Shown here piece by piece: positions 23,501 through 37,500 of a DNA stretch of 64,000 nucleotides. The position numbers and the translations under genes are program-made. Position 1 is the first letter of the stretch, and each line of letters begins with the position of its first letter. The DNA comes from Rhabdornis inornatus (taxonomy: Eukaryota > Chordata > Aves > Passeriformes > Rhabdornithidae): the NCBI GenBank assembly GCA_013397075.1, contig VWZS01000321.1:830236-894235 (forward strand), written 5' to 3'. The notes beneath the pieces are model-generated. The model did no database searches and was not told the origin of the DNA. It worked only from the letters and a program-made list of their open reading frames with translations.

Positions 23501-26079
23501 TCTTAAAAAATATCGAAGCTTTAGAGAGAAGGAAAATATGGATAGCATCTGGAAACTGTTTTGTTTCTGTTTTAATTTCCACGCATAATCAGGCTTTGGA
23601 CATCATGTGTGTGGTTCTCATAGGTGAGGTACAGTTTGCCCAAGCAAAGCCCTGGCAGGAATAGTGAATTTTGCTGTTTCCAATCCTGCACACTTCTCCC
23701 ATTCCCAAGTACTTGCTGATCAAACAGAATGCAAAAGACTGAAGGGTTCACAGCTATTGGAAATCCAGCCTGAAACGTGGAACAAGCCACTGTGCTCAGG
23801 TTAATATACTAAATATTCATTACAAGAAAGCAGACCTGGGCAGGACAAGTAGGCTGCCTTCACTAAGGAATCTAAAACATGTGCTTGTTTGTTCTGACAT
23901 CTTTTTATAAAGAGATTCAAGAGTTACAAGGAAACTACATATAGACTAGTGCAAATGTGGGTCTCATCGAAATTAAGTTTAAAATATTAACAGCTTAACA
24001 GAACCCATAAAGCTAAAACTTTTAATGAATTATTTGTTACGACTTTTTTTTCTCCATAGGAAAAATATCTGTCTGCTTAACAATAGGGATTAGGTTAATT
24101 TTCCTAACATTCAACTGAAATAATCACTTTAATTGTCACTTTCCTTTAAGTTTCATAATAACTACAGGCTCACATCTATAGAATTTAGTAAGAACGAAAT
24201 CAGCAGGGTTCCAAGGAAATGATCTCAGGATCTTTAGGTGTTGCTATTTCTCAAGGAATTAGAAGAATAAGAAATTCCATAGCAAACAAATTCAAAACAA
24301 TAAATTGAAAAGCCTACCTTTTTTATTAGATCCAGTCAACACTAATTATTTTTTAAGTAGAAACTGAATGGTACAAAGTAGTTTTTTTTATCCTGTATTC
24401 ATTTTCCAAATTAAACTTGACTATTCATTAATGAGCTCACACTGCAAAGAATGAAATGTGAACCAAGCCATTGTGCAAGTTTGCTAATCCTGTATTTACT
24501 GCTTGCCCACAAAAAGGTTATGTTTTCATGTTCATAAAGCAAATTTAGTGTAAATGAAAGAAATATCTGTTTAAGGGAAGAAAAACTAGAGTATTAGAAA
24601 TCTGGGAAAATGAACAATTCAGAAATGCTGAAGTGCCCTCTAGGAAGGTGTTACTGAGAGAGATTTGAAAAAGGTGGGTATTTCTGGGGCTATTTTCTGT
24701 AAAACAATAGTGAAATAGGGCTACAATGTGCATATTGTGGGTCAGAAGGGTTGAGAGGTACTGGCAAATATTGGCCCAAGTTTTTAGAGGGAAAAAGGTT
24801 ATCATAGCTTCTTTTGACTAGGTAAAGCCTATCTTGTAATACAGGGGGTGTCTGCTGTTCAAATAGAGCACAAACATCATCTGGGGCAAAGGGAGGGCGG
24901 TGCGGGCATTGGCACAAGAGATGAGAGTCAGCACCAGGTTTGTTTGGGCTGGTAAGACCAAATATGTATTCCAGATATGGCACAGGGGGATACTGCAACT
25001 AAATTTGTCTCTTTTCTTGGCACACTGATGGAGACAAAATCCATCTTAAAAGCCATTACTGGAGGCCCAGCTTTATGAATTTTATGGTTTTGAGGGTTAC
25101 AAACCAAAAGGCAACAACATCAGAAAAAAAACAGCCAAAACCCACACTGATTTCCCATCCACCCTCATGCCCCCAATTCCAAGAGCAATAATATTTGTCA
25201 TTTGAGATTATGGGCTTTGGAGAAATAGGGTTTGTTAACCCAAAGTGTATCATTTGCTCAGTTTGTAAATCCCTCGTGCATGGGGTAAAAACCAAACAAC
25301 CCTACAAAACAGCTGTGTTTGCATTTAAACAAACATTAATTGATTGAAGTAATGAGTAACCTCAAAAAATAGTTCAGAAAGTTCACAGCATCCTTCAAAT
25401 GTTTGTAGACTATTAGAAATTAACTAATTTAATTTTTATGTACTCTTTTGCTACAACTGTATCTGGAAGCAAGGGGTGGAAGGCACACCATGCTTGTGTG
25501 TAATGGTTAGAAATAAAAGAAGTACGAGTTAAATACTCTGGAAGGTTTTCTTTACAGTAAATCTACCTTAAGCCTCTAGTTTCCAGAGGCCACAGTTACA
25601 CCTCTAGTCTTTAGAAGAGGGAAAATACTGCAGCAGTAGCCTGGCAAGTGGGCCTGTGCTTGTGCTGTTACTCCACCTCCTGCAAAAGCACTGACATGTC
25701 CCACAGATGTGTGAGTAGATGTTGGGATTTACAGCATATCCTCTTCAGAGACAAGTGGCAAGTCCCAGCTACGGCTTAGGGAAGCTCAGCAGGACTGGCT
25801 GGAACCCCCAGAATGGCTGGGAAGGAAACACAGCACCCATCACTAATGTTAACACAGTCTCAGGGCTGTCCTCAACCAGAGGGAATGAAAAGATGGAAAG
25901 GTAGAACACATTTTAGACATGCGTAGTACCTCTTTAAAGGAATTTGACATGTCAGTGGTATATTCCATAAAACAAGCCAAGAATTTCTTACTTTCTCAAG
26001 TATCACTCTTGTGATGACAGATATCACTGCCTGGACACATTTTTCTAACCTCTTGGTTCCACTAAACTCTTTCAATGGT
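14591..26079. other. Intergenic sequence, left third
   Basis: About 11.5 kb of unique AT-rich DNA lies downstream of WDR75. I see no exon with a recognisable protein, no tRNA and no long repeat. Small items are an 11-bp inverted repeat at 16,519-16,560, a T/G tract near 22,465-22,485, and a short direct repeat of TTTGACTCTGGG near 23,204 and 23,227. The open frames here are short and lack splice or family support. Confidence 0.6.
16519..16560. repeat. Perfect 11-bp inverted repeat, 20-nt spacer
   Basis: CCCTGTAAGTT (16,519-16,529) is matched by its exact reverse complement AACTTACAGGG (16,550-16,560). It could form a small hairpin or mark a paired binding site. No function is known. Confidence 0.6.
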
Positions 26080-26340
26080 GTATATTGCCGCCCTCTGAAA
26101 GCGACTGGTTGCTTTAAGAGAGGAAATGCAACTTTCGGGACTATTTGGTTTTTAAATTATCTAATTTTATAATCATCTTGCACAAAAGAAGTTACTAGAA
26201 AATTGTCTGCTATTTATTTACATTAAATTTCATGCATGTAATTAAATTATATTCCTATAATACTTGAGCCAATTATTTCTGAGTTTTTTTCTATAGAAAT
26301 TATAATTATGCAAATTGATCCTTTGAGCACTCCATAAATA
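26080..26340. other. Candidate conserved non-coding element
   Basis: This AT-rich stretch has several TAATTA/ATTAAAT homeodomain-like cores and an octamer ATGCAAAT near 26,308. It starts with a CpG-containing patch at about 26,088-26,137. This texture resembles vertebrate developmental enhancers, but I have no alignment, so the call is inference only. Confidence 0.2.
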
Positions 26341-29300
26341 CAATACAAGGTGATGTTCCATAGCAAAGAATGTATTTCATTCAGTATTTTGCCCTGTCTG
26401 TAGTTTAAACAGTATCAACTCCCAGCTGGGAGGTAGCCAGAGAAATCAGGAACACTCTGCAATGCATCAACATGCTCAGAAACCACTGAGCTGGTGGCAG
26501 CCAGGTCCAAAGCATATACATCATTAATTAATACCACATTTGTGGACTGCACACTGATTTGCTGAATAAGTTCCACTGCTATTCAGAAAATAAAGTAGGT
26601 AATCAGAACCAGATGATGTACACAGAAGATTTCTTATTTCCTTAGCTTAATTTTTCTAGAACACTAGGGCAGACACTACTACTTAAAAGAATAAAAAGAA
26701 GCAATTCTAGTCAAATTAGCTTGCAATAATGGAAGTTTAGTGCACTAAGTAAGTATTTCCCCCCCAAATCAAGCCCTGACTGTACCTCTATAAAGCTGTA
26801 TGTGCAGGGAAGGTAGAGCAGCAGACAAAGGGACACTGTTAATTAACCAAATCCAGTCAGAGAAACTGCTCACTTTGCCAGAGAAGTTGTTCCTACAATA
26901 CCAGATGCAATTCTAGTGTGTCAATTTTTACTAGTCCAAAGGAGATCTGGATTTTTCTCAGTCTCTCTCTGTTCAGAACTTTAATAGGACTAAAGTTACA
27001 AACCACAAGACGCAGTCCTTCCACATGAGTTCAAGCACAAAGTTAGTCTAATTCAATTTACTGGGACAATTCAGATGCATTAGGAATTACTCATATACAC
27101 ATTTGCAAAAAATCAGAGACTTCTGGATCCTTTCAGAGAGTGGAAATGAGGGTAGGAATGCCAAGGAGGTAGGCACCACAGGTTCCCAACCAGCTTCTGG
27201 TTTTCCAACACCACATAAGGGGAAGGGGTTGCAAAAGATGAAGCACGTGCTACTGGTGTATAAAACTTGACATTCTTTATCTCCCCAAAGACCTGAGCTC
27301 CTGGATGTACCAAAAGAAAAGCTGATTGGACAGCAGTTCAGCTGCCTGTGCCTACAGCCACATTCCAGACCACAAACAAATGCTGCTAAAGCCCATGACG
27401 TCAATCAGACGAGAAGCTGGGCAGAGAGGACCCTTCTGCTGAGCAAAAGTCTCAACTGAACAAACAGTGACTTGATCTTCCTTGGTTCATGCCTGTAGTG
27501 TGTAACAACAATTCAAGGTAATCAGGCAAGTAATTATATTTGTACTTTGTATTTGCTAAGACTGCATGGCTTGGAAGAATTTACAGCTTTGGAACACCAG
27601 CACATACTTAGAGATGCTTTTCACATTTTCCATGATAAATATACTTCTCTATCTCCAAGCATATGGAATGAAGCCTTTCTCAGAGTCATTGCAAGTATAT
27701 GATACCTCATGTCCCTGGGCTGCACTCTCTTCAAGTATCACACACATTACCTAACACAGCAGGAGCTGATTTCTACTGCAGGAGATCCTGACAAGGAGCT
27801 AAGGCTTGTAAAAGCAGTGGGAAGCTCAAACCACTTAATTCTAAGAGAGAAATTGTATCACACATCCACACACCTGAAAGTGAGGCTGCCACCAAAAGGA
27901 TGAGGACTCTTGCTCCATGGCACTGAAACCATGTGTAGTTTGATAGAAACTTTCTGCATCCTTAGGGAAGCTGGCACATGATGTCACTGCAATATTTCAG
28001 TGGCCAAGGAATTTATGAATCATAAATTATGAACAATTGGGAAAAAAAACCCAACTCCTTGAAAAGCCTTAGCCTGTGTCAGAGAGTTACTATGGACTTG
28101 TTTCTTGGGATTATTTGGGTAACTATCAGCATTCCTACACAATCTGGGGATTCTGTCCTGGAGAATTATGGATCCTGCTGAGAAACTTATTCTATGTATC
28201 ATACGGCTGAAAAGCTTTTACACCTGTAGGTCTTAAAAAATGAGACAAAAAGCTGTTCTGTATTTATGTAAAGGATTAGTGAAATCTTGTACTGGGTGAC
28301 AAAGGCCTCCTGCTGCATATCCAGCTGCAGGCACCAGTGCTTGAATGAGCAGCAAAGCCTCCAAGCACACTGGTGATGTTTAAATACATAGGGTTTGCTT
28401 TCACATCTGGAGAAACTAAAACAATCCCAATTTATAATCACAAACTCACATACTAGACAAATGGTGCTAGATTCAAATTATCATATTAAATTAGACAGTT
28501 TTAAGGCCATATATCCCAAAGACTAAAGCTAAAATCATGATCCATAACTACTTACACTGCTGAGAATGCCGATGATCTTGCATGGGACAATAATGTTGCT
28601 GTGGACAGTATACCAAAGCAGTTTAATCTTTTCTAGCTTTTAATCTCTCACACGTGGTTTTTAAATTCATATTTTGCCATGTGAAATATCTTGTCTTTTA
28701 GTAAATGAAAGCTGAAAAACATGCCAAACTTTGCCTTAATTCTAAGAACATATTCTCCAGATCAAAATCATATGATCTGAGGGTCATTTTTATTCCTTAA
28801 CCATTACTTGTGGTCATTGAACCAGTCACAAGTCCCAGCAGTTCTCTCCTGCTCTCAGTACCTAAAGTGGTGAGAAAGCTGACACAGCACATAAGCTGTG
28901 GCTTGGATTGCTTACAAAAGGGGATCTTTCATGCTTAGCAATCCCCACTTGTGCAGGAGAAGGACAGTTTGACTAACCACAAAAAAACAAAACAACTATT
29001 GAGTAATGCTCAGTCTTCATTTTAGTGCTCGCCTGTTCCATTTTAACATGGATTTTTTCCCCAGTTTTTCCATTAAGTTTTCTTACCTCACTTAATTACT
29101 TTGCCAAAGAATGAATCACACGGTAGATAAAGTAAGGGATGGTTCTGTCATTTCGGTGGAATATATTCCCACAAAGGCCTCTGGAGCCACAGAAAGGACC
29201 GTAACCAGAAACATTGACAATCCTTAATCGTTTATGTCCTATAAAGCACACCTTGTGCTGTGTGGCCTCATCCTGCAGAAGCCATCTATAAAAGCAACTT

Positions 29301-32300
29301 TTGTCCAGGATAAAATCTACTTTAAAAAAAAGAAAAAAAAAGAAATAATTGAGAGAAAGTGTGAAGCGGGCCTTTTACTGAGTGTTTTATCTTCAATTTG
29401 TGATCTGTGGTAACTGTATGACTAAGAAGAAAATATACTTTTATTTTAGAAATGTACCTGTACCAAGAATTCTATACCATGTTTGAATTCCAAAGAGAAA
29501 ATTCAGAGATTAACAGACATATACATCTCCCACACTGCACTCGGCTAAATTAAATTAATCACAAAAGTAGCTTTAGAGTGTCTGGGGCCACTGCAAAACA
29601 GGAAGAGCATTTCCTTCCTCCAGCTCCCCAGAGCTGGCTTCCTTCATGGGACAACATGTATTTCATAGGGCAGGGTATGGAAGCAGCTCTCCTGTGCTCA
29701 GCAACACCACATAGCCATCCTGACCCAAAATCCATTGTCCATTGTGAAGGTGAAAATAAAAAAAAAAAAAGAAAAGGAAAAGAAAAATGCAGAACATGCA
29801 AATTCACCCCATCCACCGCTGAAGGAAAGTAAGGGAATGATGACTTCCACTAGGCTCTAGTTGCTAGAAATAATTTAAATTTTCAAGTTTTTCTGTCCCT
29901 TAGTATGGAAATTAGCCCTCAGACAGAGCTGCTGAGGACTGACAGGTGGGAGAACTGGACTGTACAAGGGGGTTAATAGAATAGATGTTATTCCCCTTGG
30001 ATTTGACTGCAGGAAGTCTTTCAGTCTGAACGCAGGCAGAGATATCTAAGGCAATTGAAGACATAAGAAGAAAGCACACTGTATAAACTGGATTCCTTAG
30101 ATAATCCACTTTTATTTCTCTTCCCTAAACACCTCTCTTGACCTGGAAAGAAATTCATCTTGCTTAAAAATCAAGAGCCTGTAAGCAGAAAAAGAAAATA
30201 TGGAGGTTTAAAGTAAAACTATAAAATAGAAATGTTAACAGCACTGAGTTACAAAAAGGTAGATGCTAAAAAGAAATGTTTATCTACTGGTCCTGACTGG
30301 GATTTTACCTGAGATGGAGGTTTGGGGCTGAGGAGAGAGGATTCCCTGTTCTAAGAAGAGCCTTTGCCCATCTCAATCACACAAGCAGGAAGACACAATT
30401 ACTTATCTGCAAGAGCTGACATCCCTGATGTGGCTGTTACCACTGCAACACCAGCCTGGAAAGCAAAATAATTCTGCTGCCTCAGCCCCTGACCACGAGG
30501 AACTAGAGTATAAAAGAAAAAATTTTTTGCCTTAATTTTGTTCTTGGACATAATCAGGACCTAATTCCATATAAAAGCCATCAAGTCTAAAGAGCTCTTT
30601 AGGAAAGGCTGAGAGGCAAATAACACTGAAAACCAACTGCACTCGCCTCTTGTCCTAGGAGGCACACAGCTTCTTGAAAGAACTAAGACATAAGGGCTCT
30701 AATGGGTAGTTTAGTGTAAATTCATTACAGAAGTGAAGCCATTTTAACCTTTCCAGAAAACAGAAATAGTCAATTCATATGAGTTTTGGACTGAGCGTGA
30801 ATTTCAAGAGCAAAATATTCACAACCAGCCTTCTGCAAATAATGTGCAGAAACAGCAATTTCACGGACAGAACTAAGAGTCCCACAGTACAGGAGGGCCA
30901 CTGTCACCAAGGTAACAAACTGTACACAGTTACACCAAGGGATCCCAGACAAGGCTTTGAGCTGTTCTGTGATCCAATCAGCACATTATTTTTTTACTAG
31001 TTAGCACTGAACTATTCTTTTGAGGAAGAGGCAAATTGTCTAATGTGCATCAAAAAATTTGGGTTAACTATGTTCAACAGTCATCTCTGTTGATAGAGTC
31101 TTACAGTAAAAATATTGATTTTTTTCATATGAGTAATCCCATTTCTGCTTTTAATTAATTTTCCAAGTATTCTATTGTATCATAAGTGGGATGGCAAACA
31201 ACCTGTTCAGACAGCACTTTAGTCCATTAAACAAAGACAACAGGCCTGTTTTTTCAAAACTCTGACCCATAGTAACAACACAAGCAGCAAAAACGGTCCT
31301 GAGAGGCAAAATTATAAAATATAGGATTAGATAATCCAGACACTTCAACTGAAACACTTGGAGATACATCAGACCATAATCACACTGTAGTTACACAGCA
31401 GTTAATGTGTAAAGATAACTGCTTTCACAATTCTCTGCAAAAGAAGAAGGAATTGGCAATAATTCTTCTTCTGAAACAGCAAACCATATTTTCATTCTGG
31501 CAAGCTGAATTATTAATGTTTGTAAAGTATGTCAGGTTCTATCAATAGAGAGAGGAAAACACATCACCACCCATGCGTTACAGAGACCTCCGTTAACTTC
31601 ACTCCTTTGAAATCCAGTTTGAATTAAGAGCTACATAAAACTTTGATGTAAAGCAAATAATTGTTCTGCTTAAAATACAAGCTAGTTTTGTGCTTTGAAG
31701 ATGTGTGGCAGTAAAGAGAGGGAAGTCACAAATGATTTCCATGGGAAACGTATGACTCCACTGCACTCCTATCATTGCTCAGACATCTACTCCTGGATCT
31801 TCTGATTACACTGTGAAAGGATGTGAAACCTCAGAAGTATTATTTCTTGTATATTTTTACATGTCATGAGCACAATGAATTTGCTTGCTCCCAGGGGCAA
31901 ATCACAGAGCATGCTTATTGCTAGAATCAGAAGGCACTAAACTCAGGTTTTGATCTATTAAAATAGACTATTTACAGCAAAGGTTTCCTTTTTGAAGAAA
32001 CTTCCCTTCTAAAATATAAATTTTTTTTGCACTTGTAGAGTTTGATGGTACCTATATGCTTAGATGGGGTTGCACCATTATGCATGGTGCACATATTGTG
32101 GTTTTGGTACTAAAATGCAAAAGCTGATGTAGCATAACCCATTTTCCTTCGAACATGTAGGTCTTCACCAGAGAGAACCACCAAACTCATCTGAGAGACC
32201 CACATTCCCCGTTTGCAAAGGCACAAGTATTTCCAGGAGTTATAAAAAATTGCATTTCTGATGATGTTGTAAAAGAAATTGAGGGAAAGATAACTGTCAT

Positions 32301-34220
32301 TCACCAAAAGTCAGAGAAAATGCCCAACTTTAGCAGATGACAGGTAAGCAGATTTATTCTTAAAGCTCTGCAGGCAGACACAATAGGATTTTACATACCT
32401 CACTGGATTTTGTCCTGTTCTAATTCATCTTACACCACTCACTTCTCAGAGTGTCCAAACATCTTTGCAACATCTTCTCACTCAGAGCCTCTTGGCAATA
32501 TACAGTCATGCCACAGCTGCTGCCTGCCATCCCTGCCTTTCTGGCGAGTGTCTATATCACGTAAAAATTACTTTTGGTCCAAATCACCATTTCTACAAAA
32601 CCAATTTTATTCAAAATTTCCTTTGAGAATCCCTTCTTATCCTAGAATCTGAAATTACTTGAAACTAATATTATGCATATATTTATGACCCATTAAATAT
32701 TAACCATCCCTTTTAAGTTGGTCTGGTTTGGTTTTAATTTTTAAGCCTCTCAGGAAAAAAAGTGATTCTCTGAAAGAGTGCAAAGAAAAGGTAGGGGTTC
32801 ATTCTAGACCACATGCAAGGTGAAAGAGTGCATTAGCTCTTTTCAAGGGCAAAAATAGAGATCATGTGAGGAATGTGCTAACTTTCCATAGATAGCCAAT
32901 GGACAGCAATTTAAGTTCCTAATTGCATGTCTGTTTTTCCAAGGACAGGGGAAAGAGAAGGACTTCAAGGAAATGAAACTCTCCAATTACAAGTATCAGC
33001 ATAATTTACACTTGCAATATCTGTGCTGAAAAACATGAGTTTTTCTTTCTAAGGACAGAAAGAACAGGAATGTTCTAATAAGTGACCCTGAGGTAAAGAG
33101 CACCACATGAATTTTCTGGTTCACACAGAATTAATGTTTTGGAGTTGACAGATCCTCGTATTAGAAGGCACAGTAAGCCCTCCTGATGTTGCACAGACAC
33201 TGGAGGCGGCTGTTCAGTGGCTAAGGCATCCTTACTAGTCACAGCCTTGGAAAAAGCAGATAAATCTGCTTTCCAGCACAATCTTCCTTATCAGTGGCTG
33301 CATGGAAAATATTTATTTCATGGCTGAGGCAATGTTCATTGTGTAAATTAGGCATAGACCTGGTACACTGCAGATGGTGTTCTACATTGCTGACCCCATA
33401 ACCACATCTTTTCAACGTGCACAGAAATGTTTTACTGCACCCTGGATCTCTTTTTAAGGATGAATTTACACTATTTTATCAGTAAATTAGTATTGGAAGC
33501 CTAACAAAATATAGTCAAGACTACTGATTTTCCTTCAAATTAGCTAAAATTGTCCAGTTACAGATACATTATGACTGGACTGTGGCCTAAGAACTGAGCC
33601 TGTGTCACACTGTGTTTAGAGATGCAGTGGGCCAGGGAAGATGGAGGGGAATTTGGGGATGGTGTGAGCAGGAGCTCTGAGACATTTCTTAACAAACCCC
33701 TTTAAAGTGCTACCATTTATGTGGAAGCTCAGGGAAGGAAAAAGCTCAAGCTTGGATATCAAGCTAAAAGATGTCCAGCAGGTCTGAATTTCAAAGGCAC
33801 CTTTAAAGGTGGCTGACTCCCAGTTCATAGAGAGCCTTTGTATTCACTCTGTCCAAGGTCAGGACAGCTGAAATTTCTACCTTGTCGGTAGATTTTAGGT
33901 AGAAGTTACCAGAACTTAACAATTTTCTGTTGTTTTTCTGCAAAGGGTGATGAACAACAACAATCTGTTATCAAAACATGAGAACTTCTTTTACAGTGTT
34001 GGTTATTGCAGAAATTTTTTCTTGTGTCCACTCCTACACCTCAGCCAGTCAACAGAATCCAGACTGTTTGGAAAATATAGATTTTTCACTTGCAGTCTCT
34101 CAAACTGTGCAGTTTTCCTGGCTTTTGTTTAACTCAGGAAACAGAGCCAATAATGAGCACTGTTACAGGCAAAGGGAGAACTCATTATTTGAGTTGGAGT
34201 GCCACAAAGTTAAATCATTC
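26341..34220. other. Intergenic sequence, middle
   Basis: It is unique AT-rich DNA with A-rich low-complexity runs at about 29,322-29,350 and 29,757-29,787. No gene, RNA or recognisable transposon was found. The open frames are short and look random. Confidence 0.6.
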
Positions 34221-34500
34221 TAGTGATTGTTTCCTATCATTCCTTGCGCGTGAAGCCTAATTTAGAAAAGAAACTTGAACTTGCAAAAAATTTTAAACTC
34301 CTAGCAAGCAGATTGTAACTATTTTACCTCAAAGCAACAAATTGCTTCCTACTTAAGGTGATACATTATTGTGTTCGGCAAGATCAGCTTTGTGACTTGA
34401 TAATCGGAATTCAGGTTTGTGATATTTAATACAATTCAAAATACGTATTAGTAATAATAAACCTGTCTGACGACAGAAAACATACATTTCCTGACCCTGT
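34221..34500. other. Candidate conserved non-coding element
   Basis: CpG dinucleotides are retained (GCGCG near 34,246, TTCGGC near 34,375, ATCGG, ACGT, GACGACAG) in otherwise CpG-poor AT-rich intergenic DNA. Retention of CpG outside islands sometimes marks constrained sequence. This is inference; no function is assigned. Confidence 0.15.
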
Positions 34501-37500
34501 GAGAAGAACTTGTAGTCTGCAGTCAAAAAAGTGGACTGTTACTCCATGATCAGCTGTAATTGTCATTCTGATAATACTTTACCAGTAACACAAGCAAGGA
34601 TTTCAGTTCCTTCTCATTCCTAAAGGTAATAGTCCATGCAAGGAATCTGTACAAAGTGCTTGATGCAATAGTTTAAAATGAAAGTTTACTTGAAAAAATA
34701 AAGGTTTAGGCCTCAAATCAACAGACTTATCACATTTGTGATGTTCAACCTCTAAGCTTATATCCTTTTCACTCTAATAATAAACATTTGCAGAATCCAA
34801 AAATTAAATTAAGTGGTAAAGGCAATATTTTTTTTTAATCTTTGAAATGCTGGAAGATCCTGTACAGATTTTTCCCCATTCTCATTAAACACTGTTTAAT
34901 GTGTTCACATCACATCCAAGTGAAGTGATTTCAGTGCTTACACCACAGGGTGTTTGATTTTCCAGTCATCCAGAACCACTGGCATGTACAGTTTGAGTAA
35001 TAGGATGTTTCACACAGAAGAATAAAGCTAGAGCAGGTAAAAGCAAGGCACATCTCCAACCAGAAGCACAGCATGTGCTGGTAAGGGACTTTCTTACAAG
35101 GAGATAAAAAGGCTATTGCCACCTAAGAATTTCATGAACACCTTTGCTAAAAGAATCTGAAACAACTGCAAGACACTGTAAAATAATTACCTTTACCAGT
35201 GTTTCTGTCTAACAGAAGGACCTGTTTGAAGCATTTGAAGCTTCCAACCAAATTTCAAGGTTTAAAGAATTTCTCAAGGAACAAATGCAGCAGTTTTGAG
35301 AGCACAGTTGTAGTTGGTTTTTTTCCCTCATTAAAAAAAGATACAGGTAAAATATCAAATGTCCTCCATCAGTTTCTCAGAGCTAAAGCAGGGAGATGTT
35401 CAGCACAGCTGTGGCAAGGCTCCAGCAGTGGTAGGAGGAAAGCTTTGTCCTGTCTGCCAAGAACGTCAGCAATGGAGAGCAGCGAGCTGAACTTTGCCTT
35501 ACATAGTGGCTGACAAGCCAGAGGTCTGTACAGCTTTCATATTTTCATTTGGCTTTACTTGCTTACAGAACTGTTAACTCTGTGGGAATCCAGGGGAGAA
35601 AAAAGCTTTCATTGTAAGTAACTAAATCATACTGTGCTAAGCCTGTAGTCAGAGGTCGGCTTTCACTTTAGTACCCAGCTACTACAGAATTCTTTTAACA
35701 TACCTTCTCAAAAAGACTTCCCACACACCACATACTGCCTGATAGGGTGATTTATTCATCTCTTAACCTAAAGAGCCCTAATTTGTCAGCAATACACAAG
35801 AGAAAACCCCACAAGACATGTCCCACATTTGTATTTCACTGCTGAAGTTTTTAATCTTGCTCATGAACAGCTGAGGGAACATGGGAGCCCCCAAACCTTC
35901 AACAGCCTTTTTCTTACCTTTACCAAAGGATAACTTATGTATTCTTGGAATAGTTTTATTCTTGGAAGAGTTTTATTTTGTTAATTTCTTGGTTTGTTGC
36001 TATTCTAGTGCCTTGATGTGACCTAACACTCATTCTTTCCATTCCATTTTCACAAACCTTTTACCCCTCTAAAAGTGGGGTGGAGCTATTGCAGTAAGGA
36101 AATTTTGGGGTGAATTCAGTTTAAATCACAGAACAACTTCAAACAAAATCCAGATTTTCCTCTTCACTGTAGTTAAGAAAAACAAGCAAGTAAGTTGTTT
36201 GGGGTCTGACATGTCCTAACATTTTAATGTTCTACTCTGCAGAGTTACTCCTGTTTAGAGATAACTTTGTAAGGATCAGTATTTTGTCTTTCCCAAAATA
36301 TATTTTGGAGTGTGTGTTCTTTTGTTGTCAATTTTTTGTTGTTTTTGCCAAGAATATCCAAGTGCTTGAGGCTGAGTGATACCCATGTATTTGGGATGTT
36401 TTTTCACTGACCCAAAAGTCTCTTTTTCCCCCAGCTCAGTCACTGAATTAATACCTAGTTCCACTGACTAATGGACACTTCACGTTAGTTCTAGATCGTG
36501 GACTGAAGCTGCAAAGGCATTTTGGTCTCTGACTCCCACAGGAACAACAGGAATCACTTCCTCACTGAGAACTGTGCTGATTATTTTTCACTTTTTCAGT
36601 GAGCACTGCACTATCAGGTCGGATTCTTTCCACCTCCCATTCCCAGCCCCTCCCCACAAAGGAAATACCATGAAATTTTTTTCCAGAGGAACATGTTTGA
36701 TTTCACAGATACTGGAAGTTGCCCACACAGGCTCTTTCCTTTCCACTCCATGCAAGGAATGGAGTGAACATGCCAAGGGGCATCAGATGTGCTTTACTCT
36801 ATGTTCTGCCTGAAAACTGTGAAGGAACCACAAAATTGGCTTATGGAACAAACAGGCTACCGTAGCAAGGAGGCCAAAGTGTTTTCCCACAGTACACCAC
36901 CAAATCAGGATTCTTCCCAGGGAAGGTCCTTCACATGTTACAAGCCAGCTACCCACTGAGATGGCAGGACAGTGGGGAGAGAGGATCTGTGCAGAGTTCA
37001 GTGTGAATAAAGAAAGGGGATTTAAACTGCTAAAGTTTCTATCATGTGAGTTTTGTTTCCTTTTTAGTTCTAATCAGTACATTTATGGCAAAGGCAGCAA
37101 GAATATTGCTTGCTACTCATGAAGCTGCATTTCTCCTAATATAGAGTGAACATGAGTGGTGCACCCCTGACTGCAGATTAAACAAGAGCTTCTCACACAC
37201 ACCCTGTATTTTAAGGCAGTTGAATCCTACCTTTCTCATTATACTTATGTTCACACTTACACTGTCAGTTCAAATTTCCAGCCTTACAGCTGATCTCTGA
37301 CCATTTTATCTTCTTCTTGACAATGCCAAATGAGTAACTGCAACCAGAACCCCAATCCTAAAAACACATACAAGTTGGTATTAGCAGCCTTGAGAAGATT
37401 GCTAACCCTCCTACCTGCATGCAAAGTTAGTTTTACTAACTAATATGGTTCAGAGTTGACCCTGCCATGGTTATATTTCATGGATTTCAGCTTTCTTTAA

